Notes under the pieces: model-generated
What the model saw: only the letters and a program-made list of their open reading frames with translations
Told to the model about the DNA's origin: nothing
Databases searched by the model: none
Shown: piece by piece, positions 1 to 9,589 of the stretch
Layout: each line of letters starts with the position of its first letter
Numbering within the stretch: the stretch's first letter is position 1
Position numbers and translations under genes: made by a program
NCBI RefSeq assembly: GCF_016908015.1
Contig: NZ_JAFBDB010000008.1
Location: 98,465 to 162,464 of the forward strand
Origin: Clostridium pascui
Lineage (GTDB): Bacteria; Bacillota; Clostridia; Clostridiales; Clostridiaceae
Direction of reading: 5' to 3'
Length of the DNA stretch: 64,000 nucleotides

Positions 1-320
1 TATTTAAAATCCTTTCCTTCGCCTATCTCAAGTATTTCTATAGCTGGATAATCAACTGGCTTTATGTCATATTGCTTTAATGCTTCTGGATAAGTTTCAT
101 CACAACAGAAGTTTATAGCATCTTCATAAAATACGCCTTCTCCATAATGCTTTTTGATTATATTCATAGGAGCTTTACCTTTTCTAAAGCCTGGAATGTT
201 AAACTGCTTAACATTTTTTAAATATGCCTTTTTAATAGCTTCACTAAACTTTGCTGCTTCTACCGTTATTTCTAATTGAACAACGTTCTTTTCTATTTTT
301 TCCATATTAACGTTCATCAT
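1..320 (-). CDS. tig: Trigger factor, N-terminal part (cut by window edge)
   Basis: This is the amino-terminal ~106 residues of trigger factor, the ribosome-bound chaperone and peptidyl-prolyl isomerase that meets nascent chains at the exit tunnel. Reverse translation gives a start near [12 protein letters not shown] followed by the trigger-factor signature [12 protein letters not shown], the ribosome-docking loop of the N-terminal domain. The ATG at 318-320 has an AGGAGG at 327-332, six bases upstream; a second ATG at 315-317 is possible. The isomerase and C-terminal domains lie off the left edge. It reads away from the window and is probably monocistronic at its 5' end. Confidence 0.93.
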   Translation of the reverse strand, partial: MMNVNMEKIEKNVVQLEITVEAAKFSEAIKKAYLKNVKQFNIPGFRKGKAPMNIIKKHYGEGVFYEDAINFCCDETYPEALKQYDIKPVDYPAIEILEIGEGKDFK

Positions 321-359
321 TTTATTCCTCCTAGTTACCTCTATGTTTTAAACCACAAT

Positions 360-368
360 ATTATAACA
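360..368 (-). promoter_or_regulatory. Extended -10 promoter of tig
   Basis: On the minus strand the sequence reads TGTTATAAT, an extended -10 element with TATAAT at 360-365 and TG one base before it. No good -35 is seen, as is usual for extended -10 promoters. A start about seven bases downstream would give a leader of roughly 30 bases before the tig ATG. Confidence 0.45.
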
Positions 369-483
369 TATATTTTAAATTATTTATATATGTTTACAAT
401 CATTTTACTTCAATCCTGAATTTTAGCCTTATCCTTTAAATAATTATATACAAATACTTCAAGTTTTACAAATAAATTTTCTG

Positions 484-1290
484 TTATATTGTATATTTTT
501 TCAAAAAATCTCTTGATTCTATTATTTCATCATATTTGCTATAATTTTCACTGTAAACTTCTATTATACCTGGACCTTTATAATCCATATCTTTAAGCTT
601 TAAAAATAAACTTTTGAAATCAACTTTTCCTTTCCCTGGAAGCTTGCATAAACTTTCTTCATCCTTATCATTTAAATGAAGGTTTATAAGTCTCCCATTC
701 ATTACCTTTAGGTATTCATCTATGGGAACAGCTGATCTATAGGATTGTTTAATATCTAATGTAAAGTATATAGGATATTTACACCTTTCTATTAAATTGT
801 ATAAAAAATTTGTATTAGAAGACATACACCATACTACATTTTCTTGTGCTAGCTTTATTCCTTCTGCTGCCGCTGTATATATGAGTTTATCGTATATATC
901 TATGACTAAATCCCAATTTATAGCTTTTATATTTCCAATACGCATTCCATGAAAAGTGTAGCATTTAGCTCCCAGTATTTTAGCAGCTCTACACATCTTT
1001 TTAAAATATTTAAACGTATCTTCCCTTCTTCTTTTATAATCATCAAAAAGATAAGGCTCAAAAGAAGATGAAAAGCTATGTACAGATTTAATATTAAAAT
1101 CATGCATTAGCTTCTCTTCTAGAACCTTCCTTGCAAAATCTTCTTCATACTCTTGGTAAGTGTTTAAAAAAAGTTCTCCGGAATTAAACCCCAGCCCTTT
1201 CATAACCTTTATACTATCTTCTACTTGTATATGAGGATAAAAACTTGCTGAGGATAAACCTATTTCCATGGCATCTTCATTATGTATCAT
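484..1290 (-). CDS. Sugar phosphate isomerase/epimerase-like TIM-barrel protein
   Basis: The 268-residue protein looks like the AP endonuclease family 2 / xylose isomerase-like TIM barrel (sugar phosphate isomerase/epimerase group). Segments that fit are the opening MEIGLSSASFY, CYTFHG near residue 112, LAQENV near 149 with a metal-ligand glutamate, YFTLDIKQS near 176, INLHLND near 203 with a ligand histidine, and GIIEVYS near the end. The substrate cannot be told. The ATG at 1288-1290 overlaps the stop of the upstream gene (TAATG) and has GGAGAGG about ten bases before it, so translation is probably coupled. The residue-8 methionine is a weaker alternative start. Confidence 0.72.
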   Translation of the reverse strand: MIHNEDAMEIGLSSASFYPHIQVEDSIKVMKGLGFNSGELFLNTYQEYEEDFARKVLEEKLMHDFNIKSVHSFSSSFEPYLFDDYKRRREDTFKYFKKMCRAAKILGAKCYTFHGMRIGNIKAINWDLVIDIYDKLIYTAAAEGIKLAQENVVWCMSSNTNFLYNLIERCKYPIYFTLDIKQSYRSAVPIDEYLKVMNGRLINLHLNDKDEESLCKLPGKGKVDFKSLFLKLKDMDYKGPGIIEVYSENYSKYDEIIESRDFLKKYTI

Positions 1291-2105
1291 TATTTTACGA
1301 CCTCTCCGGTGCTCTTTAGGTAAAATATGTTCCCATCTATTGTAGCGGATAATCCTTTAGGATCAATATTATTAAACTTTATGCTTTCTCCATTAACGGT
1401 TTGAACATAAACATGATTACTTCCTTGAATATTTGTTATCCATATATATTTAGTAGACTTATTTAACCATGGAAGCTGACTTATATACGCTATGTTATTA
1501 TCATCAATAAATTTAGGTGCAGTACACCATATGTAATCTGCTTTAGATTGAAGCCATTCATCATGATTTATTACTACATTGCCACTAGTTGAAACATATT
1601 GATTTCTTGTTATATCTGTTACTTTTCCCGATATATCCAAGTATTTTATTCTTTGTACTTTATCATCAAACACAACTGCCGCTTTTCCATTAGGACTTAT
1701 ATCATATTGTATTTTGCTTTCTAAAGGTACTATATGTTTAAAACTTTTTTCTTCTCCTTGCCCTTCATATACAACTTTTATTTTTGTTCCATTTGCAAGA
1801 GTTAATTCATACCCTTCTTCTTTTTTCTGTTCTGTAGTTTTTTGAACTGGAGTTTTAACTTCACTTTGTTTCTTATTTAAATTATCTTTGTTTTTACTTT
1901 CATCACTTATTTGTTTACTTCTTTCATTTTCTTTTGTCAAAAAATCAGTTTTAATATCTGTTATCTTTTTCTTAAAACCATTTTTTGTAAGCAACCAAGT
2001 AGCTGTTACTGCTGATATAACACAAACTGTTATTAAAGCTATAAATATTCTTCGTCTTCTCATTCTTTGCTTATAATTGCTACTAAAAATACTTGGTTTC
2101 CCCAC
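1290..2105 (-). CDS. Membrane-anchored protein of unknown function
   Basis: I do not recognise this 271-residue protein. It has a short basic N-terminus (KQRMRRRR), one strong membrane segment at about residues 18-40 and then a lysine/glutamate-rich, probably disordered linker (about 45-100). The C-terminal part is predicted extracytoplasmic and beta-rich, with short repeats such as YDISPNGKAAVV and TATIDGNIFYLKS-like strands that recall single propeller blades. It starts with GTG at 2103-2105, with AGGAGG about eight bases upstream. It is coupled by a one-base overlap to the TIM-barrel gene behind it. It sits downstream of carB, but nothing ties it to pyrimidine synthesis. Confidence 0.6.
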   Translation of the reverse strand: MGKPSIFSSNYKQRMRRRRIFIALITVCVISAVTATWLLTKNGFKKKITDIKTDFLTKENERSKQISDESKNKDNLNKKQSEVKTPVQKTTEQKKEEGYELTLANGTKIKVVYEGQGEEKSFKHIVPLESKIQYDISPNGKAAVVFDDKVQRIKYLDISGKVTDITRNQYVSTSGNVVINHDEWLQSKADYIWCTAPKFIDDNNIAYISQLPWLNKSTKYIWITNIQGSNHVYVQTVNGESIKFNNIDPKGLSATIDGNIFYLKSTGEVVK

Positions 2106-2208
2106 ACCAAATCCCTCCTAATGATTTTTCCCAGCATTTAGCCTAATAGGTCATATACAATTTATTATAACTCAATTAGGAGGTATTTAGTAATATTTTT
2201 TATAAAAT

Positions 2209-5200
2209 TTATTTTTTTGCAATATACGAGTCTGCAAATATTTTAGCTGTATCTAAACAAGTAAATAATGGAATTTTACAAGCTGTACAAACACTTCTTA
2301 ATTTAAAACCTTCTCTACTGGAATCATTTCCCTTATTAGGTATATTTACAACTAGTGAAATGTGATTTTTTCTTATATTATTTGCTACTTCCTTAAAGGA
2401 CATTTCTTTAGCATATATACCATTATAATTTAAAAAGCTTGCTGTTCCTTCAGATGCTGCAATTGAAAATCCTAATTTTTTATATTTTCTTAGTATATCT
2501 AGGGTTTCATGATTTTTTTCATATTCATTTAAGGATACATATACGTAGTTATTTTCATTCAAGTTAATTCCAGTAGCTCTAAATGCTTTATAAACCGCTT
2601 TATTGTAATCCTCATCTATACCTAGTACTTCTCCTGTTGACTTCATTTCCGGTCCTAAATATATATCTGCATTATTTAACTTTTCTCCTGAAAATACAGG
2701 TGCTTTTACTGCATAATAATTTTTATTTGGAAGAATTCCTATTCCATAATTAGACTCTTTAAGACTTTTTCCTAGCTTTATTTCCAAGGAAATATCAATC
2801 ATAGGTACTTTTGTCACTTTACTTAATATAGGTACTGTTCTTGAAGCTCTTGGATTAACTTCTATAACATAAACCCTTTCTCCATCAAAAGCGTATTGTA
2901 TATTTACCAGCCCTTTTATATTTAAGCCTACTGCTATTTGTTTTGTATGATATACTAAAGTCTCTATTACTTCTTCGCTTAAACTCACTGGTGGATATAC
3001 GGTTATACTATCTCCAGAATGCACCCCAGTTCTTTCTATATGCTCCATTATTCCTGGAATTAGTATTTCTTCTCCATCACAAAGTGCATCTACTTCTATT
3101 TCTTTTCCCATTATATATCTATCTATGAGAATAGGATGCTCCTTAGATACTTTTACAGCTTCAGTTATATATTTCAATAGTCCTTCATTATTATGAATTA
3201 TTTCCATAGCTCTTCCACCTATAACATAGGAAGGTCTAAGTACAAGAGGATATCCAAGCTCCTCTGCTGCTGCTATTGCCTCTTCTCTATTCTTTGCACA
3301 TTTCCCTTCTGGTGCATATATATTTAAACTCTTAAGGAATTTACCAAATTTATCCCTATCTTCTGCTATATCAATAGATTCAAAAGAAGTTCCAAGTATT
3401 TTTATCCCTCTTTTATGGAGTTCCTTAGCTAGATTTATAGAAGTCTGTCCTCCAAATTCCAATATGACTCCTTCTATCTTTTCCTTTTCTATTATATTCA
3501 CAACATTTTCTATGGTTATAGGTTCAAAATATAATTTATCTGCTGTGTCAAAATCTGTACTAACTGTTTCAGGATTACTATTTATTATTATAGGTGAATA
3601 TCCATTCTTTTTTACTGCCCATATTCCATGCACTGAGCAATAGTCAAATTCTATTCCCTGTCCTATTCTTATAGGTCCTGATCCTACTATTAATATTTTT
3701 CTTTCATTACTTATTATATTTTCATCCTCTTCATCATAAGTAGAATAATAATATGGAGTACTTGCTTCAAATTCTCCGCTGCAAGTATCTACTATTTTGT
3801 AGGATGGTATTATATTATTTTCTTTTCTTATTTCCTCTATATACTCTTCACTAAGATCTAAAATCTTACTTATATCCTTATCTGAAAATCCTAACTTCTT
3901 AGCTTCCTTTAAATCATATATATTTAATCCTTCACGCTGAAGTTTTCTTTCCATATTTATTATGTTATTTATTCCATTCAAAAACCACATATCAATTTTA
4001 GTTATTTCACTTATTTCTGCTAAAGACATGTCTCGTCTTATGGCCTCTGCTATAAAAAACAATCTTCTATCATCTTGACATCTTATTCCGTCTTTTATTT
4101 CATCTAAAGACAATCTCATAATTTCATCTACTAAAAGTGAATTTATATTTCCATCTAAAGAAGCTACAGCTTTCATAAGCGATGCCTCAAAACTTCTTGC
4201 CAGTGCCATAACTTCTCCTGTTGCCTTCATTTGCGTTCCAAGCTTTCTATCAGCTCTTTCAAATTTGTCAAAAGGCCATCTAGGTATCTTAGTTACTACA
4301 TAATCTATAGCTGGTTCAAAGCACGCACTGGAATTTCCTGTAACAGGGTTCTTAAGTTCATCCAAGCTATATCCTAGTGCAATTTTTGATGCTATTTTTG
4401 CTATTGGGTACCCTGTAGCTTTAGAAGCTAGTGCACTTGATCTACTTACCCTTGGGTTTACCTCAATTACTACATATCTATTATCATTAGGATTTAATGC
4501 AAGTTGTACATTACATCCTCCCTCTATTTTTAAACTTCTGACTATATCTGTGGATGCTTTTCTAAGCATTTGATACTCTTTATCTCTTAAGGTTTGCGAT
4601 GGAGCAACTACTATGCTATCACCAGTATGTATTCCTACTGGGTCCATATTTTCCATATTACATACTATAATACAATTATCCTTTTTATCTCTTATAACTT
4701 CGTATTCTATTTCCTTCCATCCTGCAACACTCTGCTCTAATAATATTTGATTTATAGGACTCATATTTATTCCTCTTGAGCATATTTCTAGAAGCTCTTC
4801 TATATTAGAAGCAATTCCGCCGCCACTTCCACCTAATGTATACGCTGGTCTTATTATTACAGGAAATCCATGATTCTCTACAAATTCTTTACACTGATCA
4901 ACATTTGTAGCTATAATACTTTCTGGAATAGGCTGGCCTGTTTCTAGCATCAACTTTTTAAATTCTTCTCTGTCTTCTGATTTTTTTATGGCATCACTAT
5001 TTATACCAAGAAGTTTAACTTGAAACTTATCAAGTATTCCCTGTTCTTTAAGTTTCATAGCAAGATTTAAAGCTGTTTGTCCTCCAAATCCAGCCATAAT
5101 ACCTTCAGGTCTTTCCTTTTCTATTATCTCTTCTATAGATTCTACATCAAGAGGCTCTATATATACCTTATCTGCTATTTCAGTATCAGTCATTATAGTA

Positions 5201-5355
5201 GCAGGATTACTATTTACTAGAACTACCTCAATTCCTTCTTCTCTTACAGCAGTACAAGCCTGAGTTCCTGAGTAATCAAATTCAGCAGCTTGCCCAATTA
5301 TTATAGGACCTGACCCTAGTATTAAAACCTTCTTTAAACTTTTATCTAATGCCAT
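2209..5355 (-). CDS. carB: Carbamoyl-phosphate synthase large subunit
   Basis: CarB makes carbamoyl phosphate from bicarbonate, ammonia (channelled from CarA) and two ATP in the cytoplasm. The 1048-residue protein shows the expected internal duplication: GSGPIIIGQ near residue 14 and VGSGPIRIGQ near 555, FGGQTALNLA and FGGQTSINLA, and two ATP-grasp domains with the loops GGSGGGIA and GGRAMEI. The last ~120 residues form the allosteric MGS domain. Length is close to the usual 1060-1075. The ATG has AGGAGG about eight bases upstream. It is the last gene of the pyr operon, 16 bases after carA. Confidence 0.98.
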   Translation of the reverse strand: MALDKSLKKVLILGSGPIIIGQAAEFDYSGTQACTAVREEGIEVVLVNSNPATIMTDTEIADKVYIEPLDVESIEEIIEKERPEGIMAGFGGQTALNLAMKLKEQGILDKFQVKLLGINSDAIKKSEDREEFKKLMLETGQPIPESIIATNVDQCKEFVENHGFPVIIRPAYTLGGSGGGIASNIEELLEICSRGINMSPINQILLEQSVAGWKEIEYEVIRDKKDNCIIVCNMENMDPVGIHTGDSIVVAPSQTLRDKEYQMLRKASTDIVRSLKIEGGCNVQLALNPNDNRYVVIEVNPRVSRSSALASKATGYPIAKIASKIALGYSLDELKNPVTGNSSACFEPAIDYVVTKIPRWPFDKFERADRKLGTQMKATGEVMALARSFEASLMKAVASLDGNINSLLVDEIMRLSLDEIKDGIRCQDDRRLFFIAEAIRRDMSLAEISEITKIDMWFLNGINNIINMERKLQREGLNIYDLKEAKKLGFSDKDISKILDLSEEYIEEIRKENNIIPSYKIVDTCSGEFEASTPYYYSTYDEEDENIISNERKILIVGSGPIRIGQGIEFDYCSVHGIWAVKKNGYSPIIINSNPETVSTDFDTADKLYFEPITIENVVNIIEKEKIEGVILEFGGQTSINLAKELHKRGIKILGTSFESIDIAEDRDKFGKFLKSLNIYAPEGKCAKNREEAIAAAEELGYPLVLRPSYVIGGRAMEIIHNNEGLLKYITEAVKVSKEHPILIDRYIMGKEIEVDALCDGEEILIPGIMEHIERTGVHSGDSITVYPPVSLSEEVIETLVYHTKQIAVGLNIKGLVNIQYAFDGERVYVIEVNPRASRTVPILSKVTKVPMIDISLEIKLGKSLKESNYGIGILPNKNYYAVKAPVFSGEKLNNADIYLGPEMKSTGEVLGIDEDYNKAVYKAFRATGINLNENNYVYVSLNEYEKNHETLDILRKYKKLGFSIAASEGTASFLNYNGIYAKEMSFKEVANNIRKNHISLVVNIPNKGNDSSREGFKLRSVCTACKIPLFTCLDTAKIFADSYIAKK

Positions 5356-5371
5356 AATTTTTACCTCCTAT

Positions 5372-6454
5372 TTATGCACTTATTGTTTTATTACTGCTTG
5401 CCATATTATCTAAAAATTTTTCAAAGAGATATGCTGAATCCTGTGGTCCTGGACATCCCTCTGGATGAAATTGTACAGAAAAAACCTTATAGTGCTTATG
5501 TCTTATTCCCTCTATAGTTCCATCATTTAAATTCACATGAGTAATTACTATATCTTTATCCTTTATACTCTCTTCTTCTACTGCATAACTATGATTTTGA
5601 GAAGTTATAAAAACCTTATCTTTCTCTACATCATGAACACCATGATTTCCGCCTCTGTGTCCATATTTCAATTTATATGTGTCTCCTCCTAATGCTAATG
5701 AAAGCAATTGATGCCCTAAACATATTCCGAATATAGGTACTTTACCTATAAGCCTTTTTACATTTTCTACAGCTTCAATCATCTCTTTTGGGTCTCCCGG
5801 TCCATTACTTAAAAGCACTCCATCCGGCTGTATACTTAATATTTCTTCCGCAGATGTACTGCATGGAAATATTGTTATGTCACATTTTCTTTCCTTCAAA
5901 CTTCTAATTATGTTTGCCTTAGCTCCGAAATCCATTAGAGCAACTTTAAGACCATCACCTTTTATATGAACTACTTCTTTAGTACTTACTTGTCTTACAA
6001 AGTCACTTCCAAAATCCTTTTGAAATAACTCCTTAAGATTTTCTCCACTATATATTTCATTAGATATTATGCACTTCATAGTACCTTTTTCTCTTATTCT
6101 CTTAGTTATTGCTCTTGTATCCACATCATATAGTGCAGTTATCCCCATGCCGTTTAAGAAATTATTCAAGTCCTGTTCATTTAAATAATGGGAAGGTGTT
6201 TTGCTTAGTTCTTTTACAACTAAGCCTTTAGCATGAATCTTATTACTTTCTACATCAAAGCTATTTATTCCGTAATTTCCTATTAGGGGATAGGTCATGT
6301 TTATAATCTGTCCTGCATAAGATGGATCTGTAAGTATTTCTTCATACCCTGTCATAGAAGTATTAAATACTATTTCTCCTAAGGTTTCCTTAACTTCTCC
6401 AGCTATTTTCCCTTCATAGACCTTTCCATCTTCTAAATATAGATATCCCTTCAT
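5372..6454 (-). CDS. carA: Carbamoyl-phosphate synthase small subunit (glutaminase)
   Basis: CarA hydrolyses glutamine and passes the ammonia to CarB. The 360-residue protein has the CPSase small-chain domain (about 1-130) and a class I glutamine amidotransferase domain with the nucleophile Cys245 in FGICLGHQ and the His330/Glu332 pair in VQFHPEG. It also carries LSNGPGDP near 215. It lies 12 bases downstream of pyrE and 16 bases upstream of carB, so it is co-transcribed with both. Because arginine biosynthesis genes are absent here, its placement in the pyr operon suggests a pyrimidine-dedicated or shared enzyme. Confidence 0.98.
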   Translation of the reverse strand: MKGYLYLEDGKVYEGKIAGEVKETLGEIVFNTSMTGYEEILTDPSYAGQIINMTYPLIGNYGINSFDVESNKIHAKGLVVKELSKTPSHYLNEQDLNNFLNGMGITALYDVDTRAITKRIREKGTMKCIISNEIYSGENLKELFQKDFGSDFVRQVSTKEVVHIKGDGLKVALMDFGAKANIIRSLKERKCDITIFPCSTSAEEILSIQPDGVLLSNGPGDPKEMIEAVENVKRLIGKVPIFGICLGHQLLSLALGGDTYKLKYGHRGGNHGVHDVEKDKVFITSQNHSYAVEEESIKDKDIVITHVNLNDGTIEGIRHKHYKVFSVQFHPEGCPGPQDSAYLFEKFLDNMASSNKTISA

Positions 6455-6466
6455 AATACATCCCCC

Positions 6467-7045
6467 TTATTTTATATTTCTGCTTCCTGGCTTTACGTAT
6501 GGTATATTTGCAGTGCAAAGTGGACATTCTTCCTTTTCATAAGAATTAACTTCTAACTTTATAGCACTATATACAGGATAAGGAACTTCCACTCCTTCCT
6601 CTCTTCTATCTACTATTGAACAAAGTGCAACCACTTCTCCTCCTAATTCTTCTATTAGTTTAGCTACCTCTAAGGAAGATTTTCCTGTAGTTATTACATC
6701 TTCAGATATTATTACTTTTTGTCCCTGTTTAATTTCAAATCCTCTTCTGAGTGTCATTATTCCTTCTTGTCTTTCTGTAAATATTCCAGGTTTATTTAAC
6801 TGTCTTGCAAGCTCATAGGCTACAACTACTCCTCCCATAGCTGGGCCAACTACCATATCAAACTCAATATCCTTTAGCTCATCTGCTACAATGCTTAAAA
6901 CTTGCTCTGCTTTATCTGGATATTGTAGAAGTTTTGCACACTGACAATATCTATTACTATGTCTTCCTGATGATAATAAAAAGTGTCCTTCTAATAATGC
7001 TTCACATTCCCTTAATATATCTATTACATTTATATCTTTTTTCAT
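6467..7045 (-). CDS. pyrE: Orotate phosphoribosyltransferase
   Basis: PyrE joins orotate to PRPP to give orotidine 5'-phosphate. The 192-residue protein is a type I phosphoribosyltransferase: the PRPP loop is [14 protein letters not shown] at about 111-124 and GPAMGG at 68-73 fits the pyrophosphate loop. The C-terminus carries a CPLC pair (ECPLCTAN), which I note without assigning a role. It starts with ATG after AGGAGA and follows pyrD by about 20 bases in the same transcript. Confidence 0.96.
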   Translation of the reverse strand: MKKDINVIDILRECEALLEGHFLLSSGRHSNRYCQCAKLLQYPDKAEQVLSIVADELKDIEFDMVVGPAMGGVVVAYELARQLNKPGIFTERQEGIMTLRRGFEIKQGQKVIISEDVITTGKSSLEVAKLIEELGGEVVALCSIVDRREEGVEVPYPVYSAIKLEVNSYEKEECPLCTANIPYVKPGSRNIK

Positions 7046-7065
7046 AAATTATCTCTCCTTTAATT

Positions 7066-7959
7066 TTAAATAATTCCTCTTATTTCTGATAAACTTTTTA
7101 TTCCCTCTTTATTCATATACTCTTCTATCCCATGTACAATTTCTAAAGCTGCATAAGGATTCATAAAATTAGCCGTTCCTACTTGAACAGCATGTGATCC
7201 TGCCATAATAAACTCTACCGCATCTTGCCATGTTAGTATTCCACCCATTCCGATTACAGGTATAGAAACTTCTCTGCATACCTCATATACCATTCTTAAG
7301 GCTATAGGCTTTATAGCTGGTCCAGAAAGCCCTGCAGTAACATTGTTGAATACAGGCTTTTTAGATTTTATATCTATAGCCATACCTTTAAATGTATTCA
7401 CCAGTGATATAGAATTTGCTCCTGCTTCTTGACACTTCACCGCCATATCTACTATATCTTCGGCATTAGGTGATAATTTTACAATGAGCGGTTTCTTGCA
7501 TATACTTCTTACCTTGCTCACCACTTCATAAGCCACTTTAGATTTTATCCCAAATGCCATACCTCCATCTTTTACATTGGGACAAGATATATTTAGTTCT
7601 ATCATGTCTACGTCAGTTTCATTAATTCTATCCACAGCCTCAAGATAATCCCCTATGGTTCCTCCGCCTATGTTGGCTATTATTACAGTATCAATCTCCC
7701 TCATTTCAGGTAATTCTTCTTTTATAAAGTTCTCTATTCCAGGGTTTTGTAATCCAACGCTGTTTAATATTCCTGAAGATGTTTCATGTATTCTAATTCC
7801 TTCATTTCCTTCTTTTTTGTTTATCGTAAGTCCCTTTGTGCTTATTCCCCCTAGTTCACTTGCATCATAAAACTCACCGTATTCTTTTCCAAATCCATAG
7901 GTTCCTGATGCAGCTATAACTGGATTTTTAAAATCAATTCCACATATATTAACCTTCAT
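7066..7959 (-). CDS. pyrD: Dihydroorotate dehydrogenase B, catalytic subunit (class 1B)
   Basis: This FMN-containing TIM barrel oxidises dihydroorotate to orotate. The 297-residue sequence has the substrate segment NSVGLQNPG (about 66-74), [13 protein letters not shown] with Cys126 at the position of the class 1 catalytic cysteine, and the phosphate-binding GMGGI near the C-terminus. The gene sits two bases behind pyrK, the electron-transfer partner, which identifies the NAD-linked class 1B heterotetramer rather than a fumarate- or quinone-linked enzyme. Confidence 0.96.
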   Translation of the reverse strand: MKVNICGIDFKNPVIAASGTYGFGKEYGEFYDASELGGISTKGLTINKKEGNEGIRIHETSSGILNSVGLQNPGIENFIKEELPEMREIDTVIIANIGGGTIGDYLEAVDRINETDVDMIELNISCPNVKDGGMAFGIKSKVAYEVVSKVRSICKKPLIVKLSPNAEDIVDMAVKCQEAGANSISLVNTFKGMAIDIKSKKPVFNNVTAGLSGPAIKPIALRMVYEVCREVSIPVIGMGGILTWQDAVEFIMAGSHAVQVGTANFMNPYAALEIVHGIEEYMNKEGIKSLSEIRGII

Positions 7960-7961
7960 AT

Positions 7962-8684
7962 CTATTCCTCCAATTCTTCAGCCAAGAATACAGGGCCATC
8001 TTTACAGCTTTTTTTGTTTCCATCTTTTGTCTTGCAAGTACATACAAGACATGCTCCTATTCCACAAGCCATTTTCTTTTCCAAGGACACATATAAAGGT
8101 ACTTTCTTTCCCTTACACATTTCAATAACCTTATTCATCATAATTTCTGGTCCACAACATAATACAATTTCATACTTATCAGGGTTAAATATCTCTGTTA
8201 TATATCCCTTATGTCCCTGTGCACCATTTTCAGTAGATATATTTAAGTTTTTTACATAAGACTTCAATTCTTCTACTGCATATGCTTCTTCCCTGAAACC
8301 TGAATATAAATCTATATCACAACTTTCAAGGTTTTTTACAACATAGTTCATAGGAGCTATTCCTATTCCTCCAGTTATAACTGCAACTTTCCCACTTATG
8401 TTTTCTAATGGGAAGCCATTACCAAGTGGTCCCATGACTTTTACTTCATCGTTAATCTCTAGTTTTTTAAATATTTCAGTTCCCTTTCCACATACATGAT
8501 ATAAAAAGCTTATCCCCTCATCATCTATGTCATATATACTTATAGGTCTGTTAAGTATAGGTTCTTGATCCCAAGCTCTTAGCATAAAAAACTGTCCTGG
8601 TTTCCCAGTAAAATTTCCTTCTAATTTTAATTTATATATATCTTCAGATATAACTTCATTTTTTAAAACCTTCACCTTTTTCAT
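7962..8684 (-). CDS. pyrK: Dihydroorotate dehydrogenase B, electron transfer subunit
   Basis: PyrK passes electrons from the FMN of PyrD through a [2Fe-2S] cluster and FAD to NAD+. The 240-residue protein has a ferredoxin-reductase fold with the FAD motif RPISI (46-50), the NAD-binding GGIGIAP (105-111) and four cluster cysteines at 207, 212, 215 and 227 (CGIGACLVC...SC). It is encoded between pyrF and pyrD. The NfnA protein further right in this window is a paralogue of the same family. Confidence 0.96.
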   Translation of the reverse strand: MKKVKVLKNEVISEDIYKLKLEGNFTGKPGQFFMLRAWDQEPILNRPISIYDIDDEGISFLYHVCGKGTEIFKKLEINDEVKVMGPLGNGFPLENISGKVAVITGGIGIAPMNYVVKNLESCDIDLYSGFREEAYAVEELKSYVKNLNISTENGAQGHKGYITEIFNPDKYEIVLCCGPEIMMNKVIEMCKGKKVPLYVSLEKKMACGIGACLVCTCKTKDGNKKSCKDGPVFLAEELEE

Positions 8685-8722
8685 ATATAAAACCTACACC
8701 CTTTCTTATTTAAATATACAGT

Positions 8723-9589
8723 TTATTTTAAACAAGCTTTTCTTATTTTATCTCTCATGCTTACAGCTTCCATTCTAGAACATTCTTCAAAGCTTAAAGA
8801 AGAATCTTCACATTTTTTATATGCAAGTAAAATTCCCCTTGAAGAATTTACTACCCCTCCATTTCCCTGATTAAGATACAAACTTACATCGTCCTCTGTA
8901 CCACCTTGTGCTCCATAACCTGGTATTAGAAAGAAGGTGTTATTGAATTTTTTTCTGATCTCTACCGCGTCTTCTCTATGAGTACATCCAACAACTCCAC
9001 CTATAGAGCTGTATCCACATTTCCCCATAAAATTTCCACCTAAAATTTCAAGTTTTTCTCCAACTGTTTCATACACTTTTTTCCCATCTTTAGTATTTAA
9101 AAATTCTATATCTTTTGCGCCTTCATTAGATGTTCTTACAAGTACAAACATACCCTTTTCTTTTTCTTTTACATAATTTAAGTAAGGCTCTATGCTATCC
9201 ATTCCCATGTATGGACTTAAGGTTATAAAATCCGTTTCAAAATCTCCCTCAAAATGACCCTTAGCATACATACTTGCAGTTGAGGAAATGTCCCCTCTTT
9301 TTATATCAGATATCGCTATACTTCCTTTGCTTCTTATATATTCTAAGGTTTTCTTATATGCCATTAACCCTTTAATTCCTAACGCTTCATAGTAAGCTAT
9401 CTGCACCTTAAAGCAAGCCGCAATATCAGCTGTTGCATCTATAATTCTTTGGTTAAATCTAAATAATGCATCTTGTTCAAAGTAATATTTATCTTTAAAA
9501 TCCTTGGGTATATACTCCATGCAAGTATCAAGCCCTACGCATACATTTCCCTTGGATTGTACTTCTTCATATAATCTATCTATTAACAT
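8723..9589 (-). CDS. pyrF: Orotidine 5'-phosphate decarboxylase
   Basis: PyrF decarboxylates OMP to UMP, the last step of the pathway. The 288-residue protein belongs to the long (type 2) OMP decarboxylase family. It has VGLDTCMEYIP near the start, FKVQIAYYEALG (about 60-71) and the catalytic motif DIKRGDIS (95-102). The C-terminal phosphate loop includes PGYGAQGG. Its start overlaps the pyrC stop by seven bases, so translation is coupled. A 38-base gap separates it from pyrK. Confidence 0.96.
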   Translation of the reverse strand: MLIDRLYEEVQSKGNVCVGLDTCMEYIPKDFKDKYYFEQDALFRFNQRIIDATADIAACFKVQIAYYEALGIKGLMAYKKTLEYIRSKGSIAISDIKRGDISSTASMYAKGHFEGDFETDFITLSPYMGMDSIEPYLNYVKEKEKGMFVLVRTSNEGAKDIEFLNTKDGKKVYETVGEKLEILGGNFMGKCGYSSIGGVVGCTHREDAVEIRKKFNNTFFLIPGYGAQGGTEDDVSLYLNQGNGGVVNSSRGILLAYKKCEDSSLSFEECSRMEAVSMRDKIRKACLK

